Positions 13,708-24,800 of a stretch of 64,000 bases of DNA are shown here, in pieces. The position numbers were made by a program, and so were the translations under genes. A model generated the notes under the pieces. That model saw only the letters and a list, made by a program, of their open reading frames with translations. It made no database searches and was not told the DNA's origin. Positions within the stretch are counted from its first letter, which is position 1, and the number at the start of each line of letters is the position of its first letter. The DNA comes from Steinernema hermaphroditum (lineage: Eukaryota > Nematoda > Chromadorea > Rhabditida > Steinernematidae). The stretch covers positions 458,769 to 522,768 of the forward strand of contig CM059624.1 of the NCBI GenBank assembly GCA_030435675.1. The letters are read 5' to 3'.

Positions 13708-13726
13708 ACATAACATAACATAACAT
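13704..13726 (-). repeat. 3' tandem-repeat tail of the RTE element, (CATAA)n on plus strand
   Basis: Four CATAA units plus a trailing CAT (13,704-13,726), equal to (TTATG)n in the element's sense direction, directly after AATAAA. The first CATA is shared with the target sequence CTTGCTCATA. The boundary is therefore ambiguous by about 4 bases, and the overlap could reflect priming by microhomology. Confidence 0.85.
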
Positions 13727-13749
13727 TTATTCCGTATCATTGATTTACA

Positions 13750-16620
13750 TCAAGCGGATCCCATTATGTTCAACCATTGGCGCAGTGTCGTTCTTCTCGC
13801 TTGGTTCTGCCACGCTTGTGTCCTCAGCGCTTTTCGGATGTCGTCTCGCCATCTTGTTCTGGGTCGTCCGAGTGGTCTCGAAACGATTGGCCTCCAGTCA
13901 GTCAGGCGTTTCGACCACTTTTCTTCGGCTTCATTTGCGAGTTTCCACGCGTATTTCATCTTTCTCTTCTTTGCAGATTCCGCCACGTCAGATATCTTCG
14001 TCACTCCGCGCAGCCAATCGTTCGTCTTCTTGTCTACGAGACGAACGCCGACCATTCGCCGCTCCATCTTCCGCTGTGCGGTCGCAAGCCTCTTGCAGGC
14101 GGACTTCGTCAGCGCCCACGTCTCCGCTCCGTACAGCATCGCTGGAAGGACGCACATGTTGAACAGGCGCCGCTTCCATCTCATCTCGACGGTCGGATTG
14201 GTAAGGAACTGCTTGTACTGTTTGAAAACATTCCATCCACTGCAGATTCTTCGGCTCATTTCTTTTCCATGGTCGCGAACAAGCCGGACTTCTTGACCCA
14301 AGTAGACGAAGGATTCCACACGTTCTACTTCACTTCCGTTCAGCAGGATCGACGTAGGTTCCGTTGACATCAGCTTGGTTTTATTTGCGTTTATCTTCAG
14401 TCCAACTCGCTGCGATGCTTCGTTCAATTCATCCATCATCTTCTGGAGATCTTCGGCCGTTTCTGCGATGAGTGCGATGTCGTCGGCGAACCGTAAGTTT
14501 GATAGACGGCTTCCGTTGATGTTTATACCGACTTCTTCCCATTGCAGGTGCCGGAAGACATGTTCCAGTGTTGCAGTAAACAGTTTGGGGCTGATTGTGT
14601 CGCCTTGTCGTACTCCGCGTCTGATTTCAATTGGCACAGGTTCGTCGTTGATGTTCACCAGCGACGTGGCTTCTTGATATATCTTTTGCAGGAGCTTGGT
14701 AATCTGCCCCGGAACTCCTTGCTGCTGCACTGCGCTCCAAACTGCATTCAGCTCTACAGTGTCGAAAGCCTTTTCGTAATCCACGAAGACGATGAAGAGC
14801 GGGAGTCGGTATTCTCGCGAACGTTCTACTAGCTGATTGATTGCTTGTAGGTGGTCGATCGTCGAGAAGTTCTTCCGGAAGCCCGCCTGTTCCACTGGTT
14901 GCGCCGCATCCAGTATCCTTTCAATCCGCTTGGTAAGCACTTTTGTGAGTAGCTTGTAGATTGCGGAGAGAAGTGAGATCGGCCGGTAATTCTTGAGTTC
15001 CAGTGGATCACCTTTCTTGTGGAGCAGAATCGTCGACGAGTCGGCCATCTTCTGCGGGATCGAACAAGTTCGAAGGCACATGTTGAAGAGCTTCGTTAAC
15101 CACGGTAACAGCACATGACTTCCTGTTTTCAACATTTCGACTGTAATCTTGTCGATTCCAGGAGCCGTTCCATTCCGCATCGTCTTCAGAGCTTCTCCGA
15201 CTTCACTTATCAACAGATCCGGACATTCTTCCTGCGCCTCGTGTTCTTCATATTGAACGTCGACTGTGGAGGAATAAAGCGCTTCGTAGAATGCTTTTAC
15301 CGTCCGTTTCAGTTGCGTTGTCGTCGAACACAAGTTGCCGTCGGCGTCACGGAGTCTTGTTAACCTTCTTCTTCCGATTGCAGCTTCTCTTCTCACATGT
15401 CGCAGTCCTCGGTTCCTTCGAATCGCTTCTTCGACAAGCCTTTGGTGGTGTTTCACGAGATCTTTCCTTATCTCCCGCCGAATCAGTTTGTTGAGTTCGG
15501 TAAGGGCGATCCGTTCTGCGGCTGTTGATCTGCGATATTTCAGGTGACGACGTTGTGCGAAGAGTCGCTTCGTTTCTTCTGATAGTCGCGGCGACTTCTC
15601 TTCTGGTTCCCGGGCGAATTCTGCGGCAGACTGGACTTGTGCGACCAGATTTGCGTAATCTTCTGGAGAATCTTGCTGGTTTGCACATGGCGTCATGGTG
15701 GTGAGTGCCATCCGGAAGAGATCCCGATTTAATCGATATTTCTTCTTCAGCGTCCGATCTTCATGCCGCATCACTTCACGTTTGGGCGTCTGGATCACTG
15801 CACGTACGAGGCGATGGTCCGAACTTGAAATACAAGAGCCAAGGACGGTCGCAGATTGGAACCGAATGAGCCTGGAAGCGAGCACGAAGTCGATGCAGTT
15901 CTTCGTGTGCCCATTTGGTGAAATCCATGTCCATTTCCTGCCTGGCCTCGCCTTGAAGAACGTGTTGACCGCTCGTAGATGGTTTTCTTCGCAGAAATCC
16001 AGAAGTTGCTGCCCACGGACGTTCCGGTCGCCGTATCCGAAGTTCCCGACTGCTTCCTCGTCATCTTCTTCTTTTCTTCCGATCTTCGCATTGAAGTCTC
16101 CGAGCAGAGCGGGATACACCCGCAATCTTGGCGCGATTGCATCCCGTAAGGTACTGCTAGCACCCCTTTGTCCAGACATACTAGCAGCCCGTAGCTCTGA
16201 ACGGAGCGTCTCCAAGAGGCTGTCGTATTCATCTTCTTCATCGTCACGCGTGGCTGAGGTTGGTGGTGCATACACGGCGAACAGGCGTAGTAATTGCCGG
16301 CCAAACTTCAGGTCCAGCGCGGAGATTCGTGGCGATACTGGGCGGAAGGCTTCCACGAAGGGCTTCATTCGGCTACTGACCAGGAAACCGGTTCCGGAGA
16401 CATCTTCACTGCTCTCTGGTCCTGCGTGATAGAAGCAGAAGCCAGAGTCACTCAGCTGCAACGATCCAGTTCCTCTCCATCGTAGTTCGGTCAGTGCGAC
16501 GACATCAATGTTGATCCCTTCGAGTTCTTCTTGCAGCTCCAGTAGACGTTCACTTGACGCGAGTCGGCGCACGTTGAGCGTTCCAATTGAGAGACGGCCA
16601 ACGTTGGAGGGTTGGAACAT
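13750..16620 (-). CDS. RTE endonuclease/reverse transcriptase polyprotein (956 aa, intact)
   Basis: Nicks target DNA and copies the element RNA by target-primed reverse transcription. The N-terminal endonuclease/exonuclease/phosphatase fold (about residues 10-275) shows TLNVRRL (14-20), LTELRW (43-48, catalytic Glu45), YAPPTSA (117-123), GDFNAKIG (174-181), the ID pair at 243-244 and SSDHRLV (266-272). The reverse transcriptase (about 475-760) shows TAPGIDKITVEML (485-497), KNYRPISLL (543-551), QAGFRKNFSTIDHL (578-591), VDYEKAFD (613-620, first catalytic Asp at 614), RRGVRQGDTISP (667-678) and FADD (711-714). A thumb/connector region follows, with YLGQEV (773-778), CVLPAMLYGAETWAL (823-837) and GRPRTRW (918-924). 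The start is the first ATG after an in-frame TGA at about 16,651-16,653. No frameshift or internal stop is seen, so the copy could be recent and active. Such ORFs are often mis-annotated as craniofacial development protein 2-like. Confidence 0.93.
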   Translation of the reverse strand: MFQPSNVGRLSIGTLNVRRLASSERLLELQEELEGINIDVVALTELRWRGTGSLQLSDSGFCFYHAGPESSEDVSGTGFLVSSRMKPFVEAFRPVSPRISALDLKFGRQLLRLFAVYAPPTSATRDDEEDEYDSLLETLRSELRAASMSGQRGASSTLRDAIAPRLRVYPALLGDFNAKIGRKEEDDEEAVGNFGYGDRNVRGQQLLDFCEENHLRAVNTFFKARPGRKWTWISPNGHTKNCIDFVLASRLIRFQSATVLGSCISSSDHRLVRAVIQTPKREVMRHEDRTLKKKYRLNRDLFRMALTTMTPCANQQDSPEDYANLVAQVQSAAEFAREPEEKSPRLSEETKRLFAQRRHLKYRRSTAAERIALTELNKLIRREIRKDLVKHHQRLVEEAIRRNRGLRHVRREAAIGRRRLTRLRDADGNLCSTTTQLKRTVKAFYEALYSSTVDVQYEEHEAQEECPDLLISEVGEALKTMRNGTAPGIDKITVEMLKTGSHVLLPWLTKLFNMCLRTCSIPQKMADSSTILLHKKGDPLELKNYRPISLLSAIYKLLTKVLTKRIERILDAAQPVEQAGFRKNFSTIDHLQAINQLVERSREYRLPLFIVFVDYEKAFDTVELNAVWSAVQQQGVPGQITKLLQKIYQEATSLVNINDEPVPIEIRRGVRQGDTISPKLFTATLEHVFRHLQWEEVGININGSRLSNLRFADDIALIAETAEDLQKMMDELNEASQRVGLKINANKTKLMSTEPTSILLNGSEVERVESFVYLGQEVRLVRDHGKEMSRRICSGWNVFKQYKQFLTNPTVEMRWKRRLFNMCVLPAMLYGAETWALTKSACKRLATAQRKMERRMVGVRLVDKKTNDWLRGVTKISDVAESAKKRKMKYAWKLANEAEEKWSKRLTDWRPIVSRPLGRPRTRWRDDIRKALRTQAWQNQARRTTLRQWLNIMGSA

Positions 16621-16677
16621 ACGTGCCCCTGCTGTTCCAAAGCTTCTGGGTCACGGGGTCCGCTGGCAGTGGGGGCT

Positions 16678-16732
16678 GAGGGGGATGACCGACCGCTCAA
16701 AACCCAGAGGAGAGGGGGATAACCGACCGCTC
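16678..16732 (-). promoter_or_regulatory. Direct repeat in the RTE 5' leader
   Basis: Two 21-bp copies (16,678-16,698 and 16,712-16,732) differ by one base and are spaced 34 bp apart, each containing the core CCGACCGCTC on the plus strand. They lie 58-112 bp upstream of the ORF start, where RTE elements carry their internal promoter. A promoter or protein-binding role is inferred from position only. Confidence 0.5.
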
Positions 16733-16755
16733 TCCACCGCTACACAAACGAGACT

Positions 16756-16765
16756 CTTGCTCATA
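16756..16765. repeat. Target site duplication, RTE 5' side
   Basis: CTTGCTCATA, the partner of 13,698-13,707. The satellite resumes immediately with CAAAGAGTTATGCATCTG, which fits the broken monomer at the other end. Confidence 0.88.
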
Positions 16766-16934
16766 CAAAGAGTTATGCATCTGACCCCTCCGCTCCAATT
16801 TTTATGATTGGATCTTGTAGAACTGCACGAGCCTGATCGAACGCGCCTATTCCCGTTGGGATTACTGTGGACTATCTTAGTTTCCTGCAAAACTTTCAAT
16901 TCGAGACAGCAGGGCCTTGCTCACACCAAGAGCT

Positions 16935-19900
16935 CTGCATCTGACCCTCCTGCTCCAAAGTACCATAGCATTTTTATGATTGGATCTTGTAGAACTGCAC
17001 GAGCCTGATCGAACGCGCCTACTCTCGTTGGATTTACTGTGGACTATCTTAGTTTCCTGCAAAACTTTCAATTCGAGACAGCAGGGCCCTTGCTCATACA
17101 AAGAGTTATGCATCTGACCCCTCCGCTCCAATTTTTATGATTGGATCTTGTAGAACTGCACGAGCCTGATCGAACGCGCCTATTCCCGTTGGGATTACTG
17201 TGGACTATCTTAGTTTCCTGCAAAACTTTCAATTCGAGACAGATAGGGCCTTGTTTATACAAAGAATTCTGCATCTGACCCTCCTGCTCCAAAGTACCAT
17301 AGCATTTTTATGATTGGATCTTGTAGAACTGCACGAGCCTGATCGAACGCGCCTACTCTCGTTGGATTTACTGTGGACTATCTTAGTTTCCTGCAAAACT
17401 TTCAATTCGAGACAGCAGGGCCCTTGCTCATACAAAGAGTTATCCATCTGACCCCTCCGCTCCAATTTTTATGATTGGATCTTGTAGAACTGCACGAGCC
17501 TGATCGAACGCGCCTACTCTCGTTGGATTTACTGTGGACTATCTTAGTTTCCTGCAAAACTTTCAATTCGAGACAGATAGGGCCTTGTTTATACAAAGAC
17601 TTCTGCATCTGACCCTCCTGCTCCAAAGTACCATAGCATTTTTATGACTGGATCTTGTAGAACTGCACGAGCCTGATCGAACGCGCCTACTCTCGTTGGA
17701 TTTACTGTGGACTATCTTAGTTTCCTGCAAAACTTTCAATTCGAGACAGATAGGGCCTTGTTTATACAAAGAATTCTGCATCTGACCCTCCTGCTCCAAA
17801 CTACCATAGCATTTTTATGATTGGATCTTGTAGAACTGCACGAGCCTGATCGAACGCGCCTACTCTCGTTGGATTTACTGTGGACTATCTTAGTTTCCTG
17901 CAAAACTTTCAATTCGAGACAGCAGGGCCCTTGCTCATACAAAGAGTTATCCATCTGACCCCTCCGCTCCAATTTTTATGATTGGATCTTGTAGAACTGC
18001 ACGAGCCTGATCGAACGCGCCTACTCTCGTTGGATTTACTGTGGACTATCTTAGTTTCCTGCAAAACTTTCAATTCGAGACAGATAGGGGCTTGTTCATA
18101 CAAAGAGTTCTGCATCTGACCCTCCTGCTCCAAAGTACCATAGCATTTTTACGACTGGATCTTGTAGAACTGCACGAGCCTGATCGAACGCGCCTACTCT
18201 CGTTGGATTTCCTGTGGACTATCTTAGTTTCCTGCAAAACTTTCAATTCGAGACAGATAGGGCCTTGTTTATACAAAGAGTTCTGCATCTGACCCTCCTG
18301 CTCCAAAGTACCATAGCATTTTTATGATTGGATCTTGTAGAACTGCACGAGCCTGATCGAACGCGCCTACTCTCGTTGGATTTACTGTGGACTATCTTAG
18401 TTTCCTGCAAAACTTTCAATTCGAGACAGCAGGGCCCTTGCTCATACAAAGAGTTATGCATCTGACCCCTCCGCTCCAATTTTTATGATTGGATCTTGTA
18501 GAACTGCACGAGCCTGATCGAACGCGCCTATTCCCGTTGGGATTACTGTGGACTATCTTAGTTTCCTGCAAAACTTTCAATTCGAGACAGCAGGGCCTTG
18601 CTCACACCAAGAGCTCTGCATCTGACCCTCCTGCTCCAAAGTACCATAGCATGTTTATGATTGGATCTTGTAGAACTGCACGAGCCTGATCGAACGCGCC
18701 TACTCTCGTTGGATTTACTGTGGACTATCTTAGTTTCCTGCAAAACTTTCAATTCGAGACAGATAGGGCCTTGTTCATACAAAGAGTTCTGCATCTGACC
18801 CTCCTGCTCCAAAGTACCATAGCATTTTTATGATTGGATCTTGTAGAACTGCACGAGCCTGATCGAACGCGCCTACTCTCGTTGGATTTACTGTGGACTA
18901 TCTTAGTTTCCTGCAAAACTTTCAATTCGAGACAGCAGGGCCCTTGCTCATACAAAGAGTTATGCATCTGACCCCTCCGCTCCAATTTTTATGATTGGAT
19001 CTTGTAGAACTGCACGAGCCTGATCGAACGCGCCTATTCCCGTTGGGATTACTGTGGACTATCTTAGTTTCCTGCAAAACTTTCAATTCGAGACAGATAG
19101 GGCCTTGTTTATACAAAGAATTCTGCATCTGACCCTCCTGCTCCAAAGTACCATAGCATTTTTATGATTGGATCTTGTAGAACTGCACGAGCCTGATCGA
19201 ACGCGCCTACTCTCGTTGGATTTACTGTGGACTATCTTAGTTTCCTGCAAAACTTTCAATTCGAGACAGCAGGGCCCTTGCTCATACAAAGAGTTATCCA
19301 TCTGACCCCTCCGCTCCAATTTTTATGATTGGATCTTGTAGAACTGCACGAGCCTGATCGAACGCGCCTACTCTCGTTGGATTTACTGTGGACTATCTTA
19401 GTTTCCTGCAAAACTTTCAATTCGAGACAGATAGGGCCTTGTTTATACAAAGACTTCTGCATCTGACCCTCCTGCTCCAAAGTACCATAGCATTTTTATG
19501 ACTGGATCTTGTAGAACTGCACGAGCCTGATCGAACGCGCCTACTCTCGTTGGATTTACTGTGGACTATCTTAGTTTCCTGCAAAACTTTCAATTCGAGA
19601 CAGATAGGGCCTTGTTTATACAAAGAATTCTGCATCTGACCCTCCTGCTCCAAACTACCATAGCATTTTTATGATTGGATCTTGTAGAACTGCACGAGCC
19701 TGATCGAACGCGCCTACTCTCGTTGGATTTACTGTGGACTATCTTAGTTTCCTGCAAAACTTTCAATTCGAGACAGCAGGGCCCTTGCTCATACAAAGAG
19801 TTATCCATCTGACCCCTCCGCTCCAATTTTTATGATTGGATCTTGTAGAACTGCACGAGCCTGATCGAACGCGCCTACTCTCGTTGGATTTACTGTGGAC

Positions 19901-20945
19901 TATCTTAGTTTCCTGCAAAACTTTCAATTCGAGACAGATAGGGGCTTGTTCATACAAAGAGTTCTGCATCTGACCCTCCTGCTCCAAAGTACCATAGCAT
20001 TTTTACGACTGGATCTTGTAGAACTGCACGAGCCTGATCGAACGCGCCTACTCTCGTTGGATTTCCTGTGGACTATCTTAGTTTCCTGCAAAACTTTCAA
20101 TTCGAGACAGATAGGGCCTTGTTTATACAAAGAGTTCTGCATCTGACCCTCCTGCTCCAAAGTACCATAGCATTTTTATGATTGGATCTTGTAGAACTGC
20201 ACGAGCCTGATCGAACGCGCCTACTCTCGTTGGATTTACTGTGGACTATCTTAGTTTCCTGCAAAACTTTCAATTCGAGACAGCAGGGCCCTTGCTCATA
20301 CAAAGAGTTATGCATCTGACCCCTCCGCTCCAATTTTTATGATTGGATCTTGTAGAACTGCACGAGCCTGATCGAACGCGCCTATTCCCGTTGGGATTAC
20401 TGTGGACTATCTTAGTTTCCTGCAAAACTTTCAATTCGAGACAGCAGGGCCTTGCTCACACCAAGAGCTCTGCATCTGACCCTCCTGCTCCAAAGTACCA
20501 TAGCATGTTTATGATTGGATCTTGTAGAACTGCACGAGCCTGATCGAACGCGCCTACTCTCGTTGGATTTACTGTGGACTATCTTAGTTTCCTGCAAAAC
20601 TTTCAATTCGAGACAGATAGGGCCTTGTTCATACAAAGAGTTCTGCATCTGACCCTCCTGCTCCAAAGTACCATAGCATTTTTATGATTGGATCTTGTAG
20701 AACTGCACGAGCCTGATCGAACGCGCCTACTCTCGTTGGATTTACTGTGGACTATCTTAGTTTCCTGCAAAACTTTCAATTCGAGACAGCAGGGCCCTTG
20801 CTCATACAAAGAGTTATGCATCTGACCCCTCCGCTCCAATTTTTATGATTGGATCTTGTAGAACTGCACGAGCCTGATCGAACGCGCCTATTCCCGTTGG
20901 GATTACTGTGGACTATCTTAGTTTCCTGCAAAACTTTCAATTCGA
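16935..20945 (-). repeat. 1,854-bp 11-mer higher-order repeat, two tandem copies
   Basis: Sequence from about 16,935 reappears 1,854 bp downstream through about 20,945. It keeps private variants such as CCAAACTACCATAGC (17,790 region and 19,650 region), GATAGGGGCTTG (about 18,085 and 19,940) and TACGACTGG (about 18,150 and 20,005). The unit is eleven monomers of mixed 161/172/173 bp. Shared rare variants show duplication of the block, not independent mutation. Confidence 0.85.
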
Positions 20946-21860
20946 GACAGCAGGGCCTTGCTCACACCAAGAGCTCTGCATCTGACCCTCCTGCTCCAAA
21001 GTACCATAGCATGTTTATGATTGGATCTTGTAGAACTGCACGAGCCTGATCGAACGCGCCTACTCTCGTTGGATTTACTGTGGACTATCTTAGTTTCCTG
21101 CAAAACTTTCAATTCGAGACAGATAGGGCCTTGTTCATACAAAGAGTTCTGCATCTGACCCTCCTGCTCCAAAGTACCATAGCATTTTTATGATTGGATC
21201 TTGTAGAACTGCACGAGCCTGATCGAACGCGCCTACTCTCGTTGGATTTACTGTGGACTATCTTAGTTTCCTGCAAAACTTTCAATTCGAGACAGCAGGG
21301 CCCTTGCTCATACAAAGAGTTATGCATCTGACCCCTCCGCTCCAATTTTTATGATTGGATCTTGTAGAACTGCACGAGCCTGATCGAACGCGCCTATTCC
21401 CGTTGGGATTACTGTGGACTATCTTAGTTTCCTGCAAAACTTTCAATTCGAGACAGCAGGGCCTTGCTCACACCAAGAGCTCTGCATCTGACCCTCCTGC
21501 TCCAAAGTACCATAGCATGTTTATGATTGGATCTTGTAGAACTGCACGAGCCTGATCGAACGCGCCTACTCTCGTTGGATTTACTGTGGACTATCTTAGT
21601 TTCCTGCAAAACTTTCAATTCGAGACAGATAGGGCCTTGTTCATACAAAGAGTTCTGCATCTGACCCTCCTGCTCCAAAGTACCATAGCATTTTTATGAT
21701 TGGATCTTGTAGAACTGCACGAGCCTGATCGAACGCGCCTACTCTCGTTGGATTTACTGTGGACTATCTTAGTTTCCTGCAAAACTTTCAATTCGAGACA
21801 GCAGGGCCCTTGCTCATACAAAGAGTTATGCATCTGACCCCTCCGCTCCAATTTTTATGA
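20343..21860 (-). repeat. 506-bp trimer higher-order repeat, three tandem copies
   Basis: Three apparently identical copies start at 20,343, 20,849 and 21,355. Each carries the private CATGTTTATGATTGG variant in its 172-bp monomer. At 21,861 the pattern changes to CATTTTTATG and a different monomer order begins. It is the same trimer as at 11,725-13,707. Confidence 0.85.
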
Positions 21861-21864
21861 TTGG

Positions 21865-24800
21865 ATCTTGTAGAACTGCACGAGCCTGATCGAACGCGCC
21901 TATTCCCGTTGGGATTACTGTGGACTATCTTAGTTTCCTGCAAAACTTTCAATTCGAGACAGCAGGGCCTTGCTCACACCAAGAGCTCTGCATCTGACCC
22001 TCCTGCTCCAAAGTACCATAGCATTTTTATGATTGGATCTTGTAGAACTGCACGAGCCTGATCGAACGCGCCTACTATCGTTGGATTTACTGTGGACTAT
22101 CTTAGTTTCCTGCAAAACTTTCAATTCGAGACAGCAGGGCCCTTGCTCACACCAAGAGCTCTGCATCTGACCCTCCTGCTTCAATTTTTATGATTGGATC
22201 TTGTAGAACTGCACGAGCCTGATCGAACGCGCCTACTCTCGTTGGATTTCCTGTGGACTATCTTAGTTTCCTGCAAACCTTTCAATTCGAGACAGATAGG
22301 GCCTTGTTCATACAAAGACTTCTGCATCTGACCCTCCTGCTCCAAAGTACCATAGCATTTTTATGACTGGATCTTGTAGAACTGCACGAGCCTGATCGAA
22401 CGCGCCTACTCTCGTTGGATTTACTGTGGACTATCTTAGTTTCCTGCAAAACTTTCAATTCGAGACAGATAGGGCCTTGTTTATACAAAGAATTCTGCAT
22501 CTGACCCTCCTGCTCCAAAGTACCATAGCATTTTTATGATTGGATCTTGTAGAACTGCACGAGCCTGATCGAACGCGCCTACTCTCGTTGGATTTACTGT
22601 GGACTATCTTAGTTTCCTGCAAAACTTTCAATTCGAGACAGCAGGGCCCTTGCTCATACAAAGAGTTATCCATCTGACCCCTCCGCTCCAATTTTTATGA
22701 TTGGATCTTGTAGAACTGCACGAGCCTGATCGAACGCGCCTACTCTCGTTGGATTTACTGTGGACTATCTTAGTTTCCTGCAAAACTTTCAATTCGAGAC
22801 AGATAGGGCCTTGTTTATACAAAGACTTCTGCATCTGACCCTCCTGCTCCAAAGTACCATAGCATTTTTATGACTGGATCTTGTAGAACTGCACGAGCCT
22901 GATCGAACGCGCCTATTCCCGTTGGGATTACTGTGGTCTATCTTAGTTTCCTGCAAAACTTTCAATTCGAGACAGATAGGGCCTTGTTCATACAAAGAGT
23001 TCTGCATCTGACCCTCCTGCTCCAAAGTACCATAGCATTTTTATGATTGGATCTTGTAGAACTGCACGAGCCTGATCGAACGCGCCTACTCTCGTTGGAT
23101 TTACTGTGGACTATCTTAGTTTCCTGCAAAACTTTCAATTCGAGACAGCAGGGCCCTTGCTCATACAAAGAGTTATGCATCTGACCCCTCCGCTCCAATT
23201 TTTATGATTGGATCTTGTAGAACTGCACGAGCCTGATCGAACGCGCCTACTCTCGTTGGATTTACTGTGGACTATCTTAGTTTCCTGCAAAACTTTCAAT
23301 TCGAGACAGCAGGGCCTTGCTCACACCAAGAGCTCTGCATCTGACCCTCCTGCTCCAAAGTACCATAGCATTTTTATGATTGGATCTTGTAGAACTGCAC
23401 GAGCCTGATCGAACGCGCCTACTCTCGTTGGATTTACTGTGGACTATCTTAGTTTCCTGCAAAACTTTCAATTCGAGACAGATAGGGCCTTGTTCATACA
23501 AAGAGTTCTGCATCTGACCCTCCTGCTCCAAAGTACCATAGCATTTTTATCATTGGATCTTGTAGAACTGCACGAGCCTGATCGAACGCGCCTACTCTCG
23601 TTGGATTTACTGTGGACTATCTTAGTTTCCTGCAAAACTTTCAATTCGAGACAGCAGGGCCCTTGCTCATACAAAGAGTTATGCATCTGACCCCTCCGCT
23701 CCAATTTTTATGATTGGATCTTGTAGAACTGCACGAGCCTGATCGAACGCGCCTATTCCCGTTGGGATTACTGTGGACTATCTTAGTTTCCTGCAAAACT
23801 TTCAATTCGAGACAGCAGGGCCTTGCTCACACCAAGAGCTCTGCATCTGACCCTCCTGCTCCAAAGTACCATAGCATTTTTATGATTGGATCTTGTAGAA
23901 CTGCACGAGCCTGATCGAACGCGCCTACTATCGTTGGATTTACTGTGGACTATCTTAGTTTCCTGCAAAACTTTCAATTCGAGACAGCAGGGCCCTTGCT
24001 CACACCAAGAGCTCTGCATCTGACCCTCCTGCTTCAATTTTTATGATTGGATCTTGTAGAACTGCACGAGCCTGATCGAACGCGCCTACTCTCGTTGGAT
24101 TTCCTGTGGACTATCTTAGTTTCCTGCAAAACTTTCAATTCGAGACAGATAGGGCCTTGTTCATACAAAGAGTTCTGCATCTGACCCTCCTGCTCCAAAG
24201 TACCATAGCATTTTTACGACTGGATCTTGTAGAACTGCACGAGCCTGATCGAACGCGCCTACTCTCGTTGGATTTCCTGTGGACTATCTTAGTTTCCTGC
24301 AAAACTTTCAATTCGAGACAGATAGGGCCTTGTTTATACAAAGAGTTCTGCATCTGACCCTCCTGCTCCAAAGTACCATAGCATTTTTATGATTGGATCT
24401 TGTAGAACTGCACGAGCCTGATCGAACGCGCCTACTCTTGTTGGATTTACTGTGGACTATCTTAGTTTCCTGCAAAACTTTCAATTCGAGACAGCAGGGC
24501 CCTTGCTCATACAAAGAGTTATCCATCTGACCCCTCCGCTCCAATTTTTATGATTGGATCTTGTAGAACTGCACGAGCCTGATCGAACGCGCCTACTCTC
24601 GTTGGATTTACTGTGGACTATCTTAGTTTCCTGCAAAACTTTCAATTCGAGACAGATAGGGCCTTGTTCATACAAAGAGTTCTGCATCTGACCCTCCTGC
24701 TCCAAAGTACCATAGCATTTTTACGACTGGATCTTGTAGAACTGCACGAGCCTGATCGAACGCGCCTACTCTCGTTGGATTTCCTGTGGACTATCTTAGT

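Larger units (their letters stand above)
13708..16755 (-). mobile_element. RTE-type non-LTR retrotransposon, near full length
   Basis: A 3,048-bp insertion that splits a satellite monomer, flanked by a 10-bp target duplication CTTGCTCATA (13,698-13,707 and 16,756-16,765). Reading on the minus strand: a 135-bp 5' leader with a direct repeat, one long ORF with AP-type endonuclease followed by reverse transcriptase, a 42-nt 3' UTR containing AATAAA, and a short-tandem-repeat tail (TTATG)n instead of poly(A). One ORF, no RNase H, no LTR, about 3.0-3.3 kb length and a microsatellite 3' end are known properties of the RTE clade. The clade call rests on architecture and motif style, not on a tree. 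Confidence 0.9.

Noticed and set aside
13704..13726. (CATAA)n as an independent microsatellite
   Set aside because: Its place directly after AATAAA and next to the target duplication identifies it as the retrotransposon tail.
13988..14236. Several 60-240-codon frames opposite or out of frame with the reverse transcriptase (13,740-16,807)
   Set aside because: Shadow frames of the 956-codon ORF, with no domains and no conserved context.
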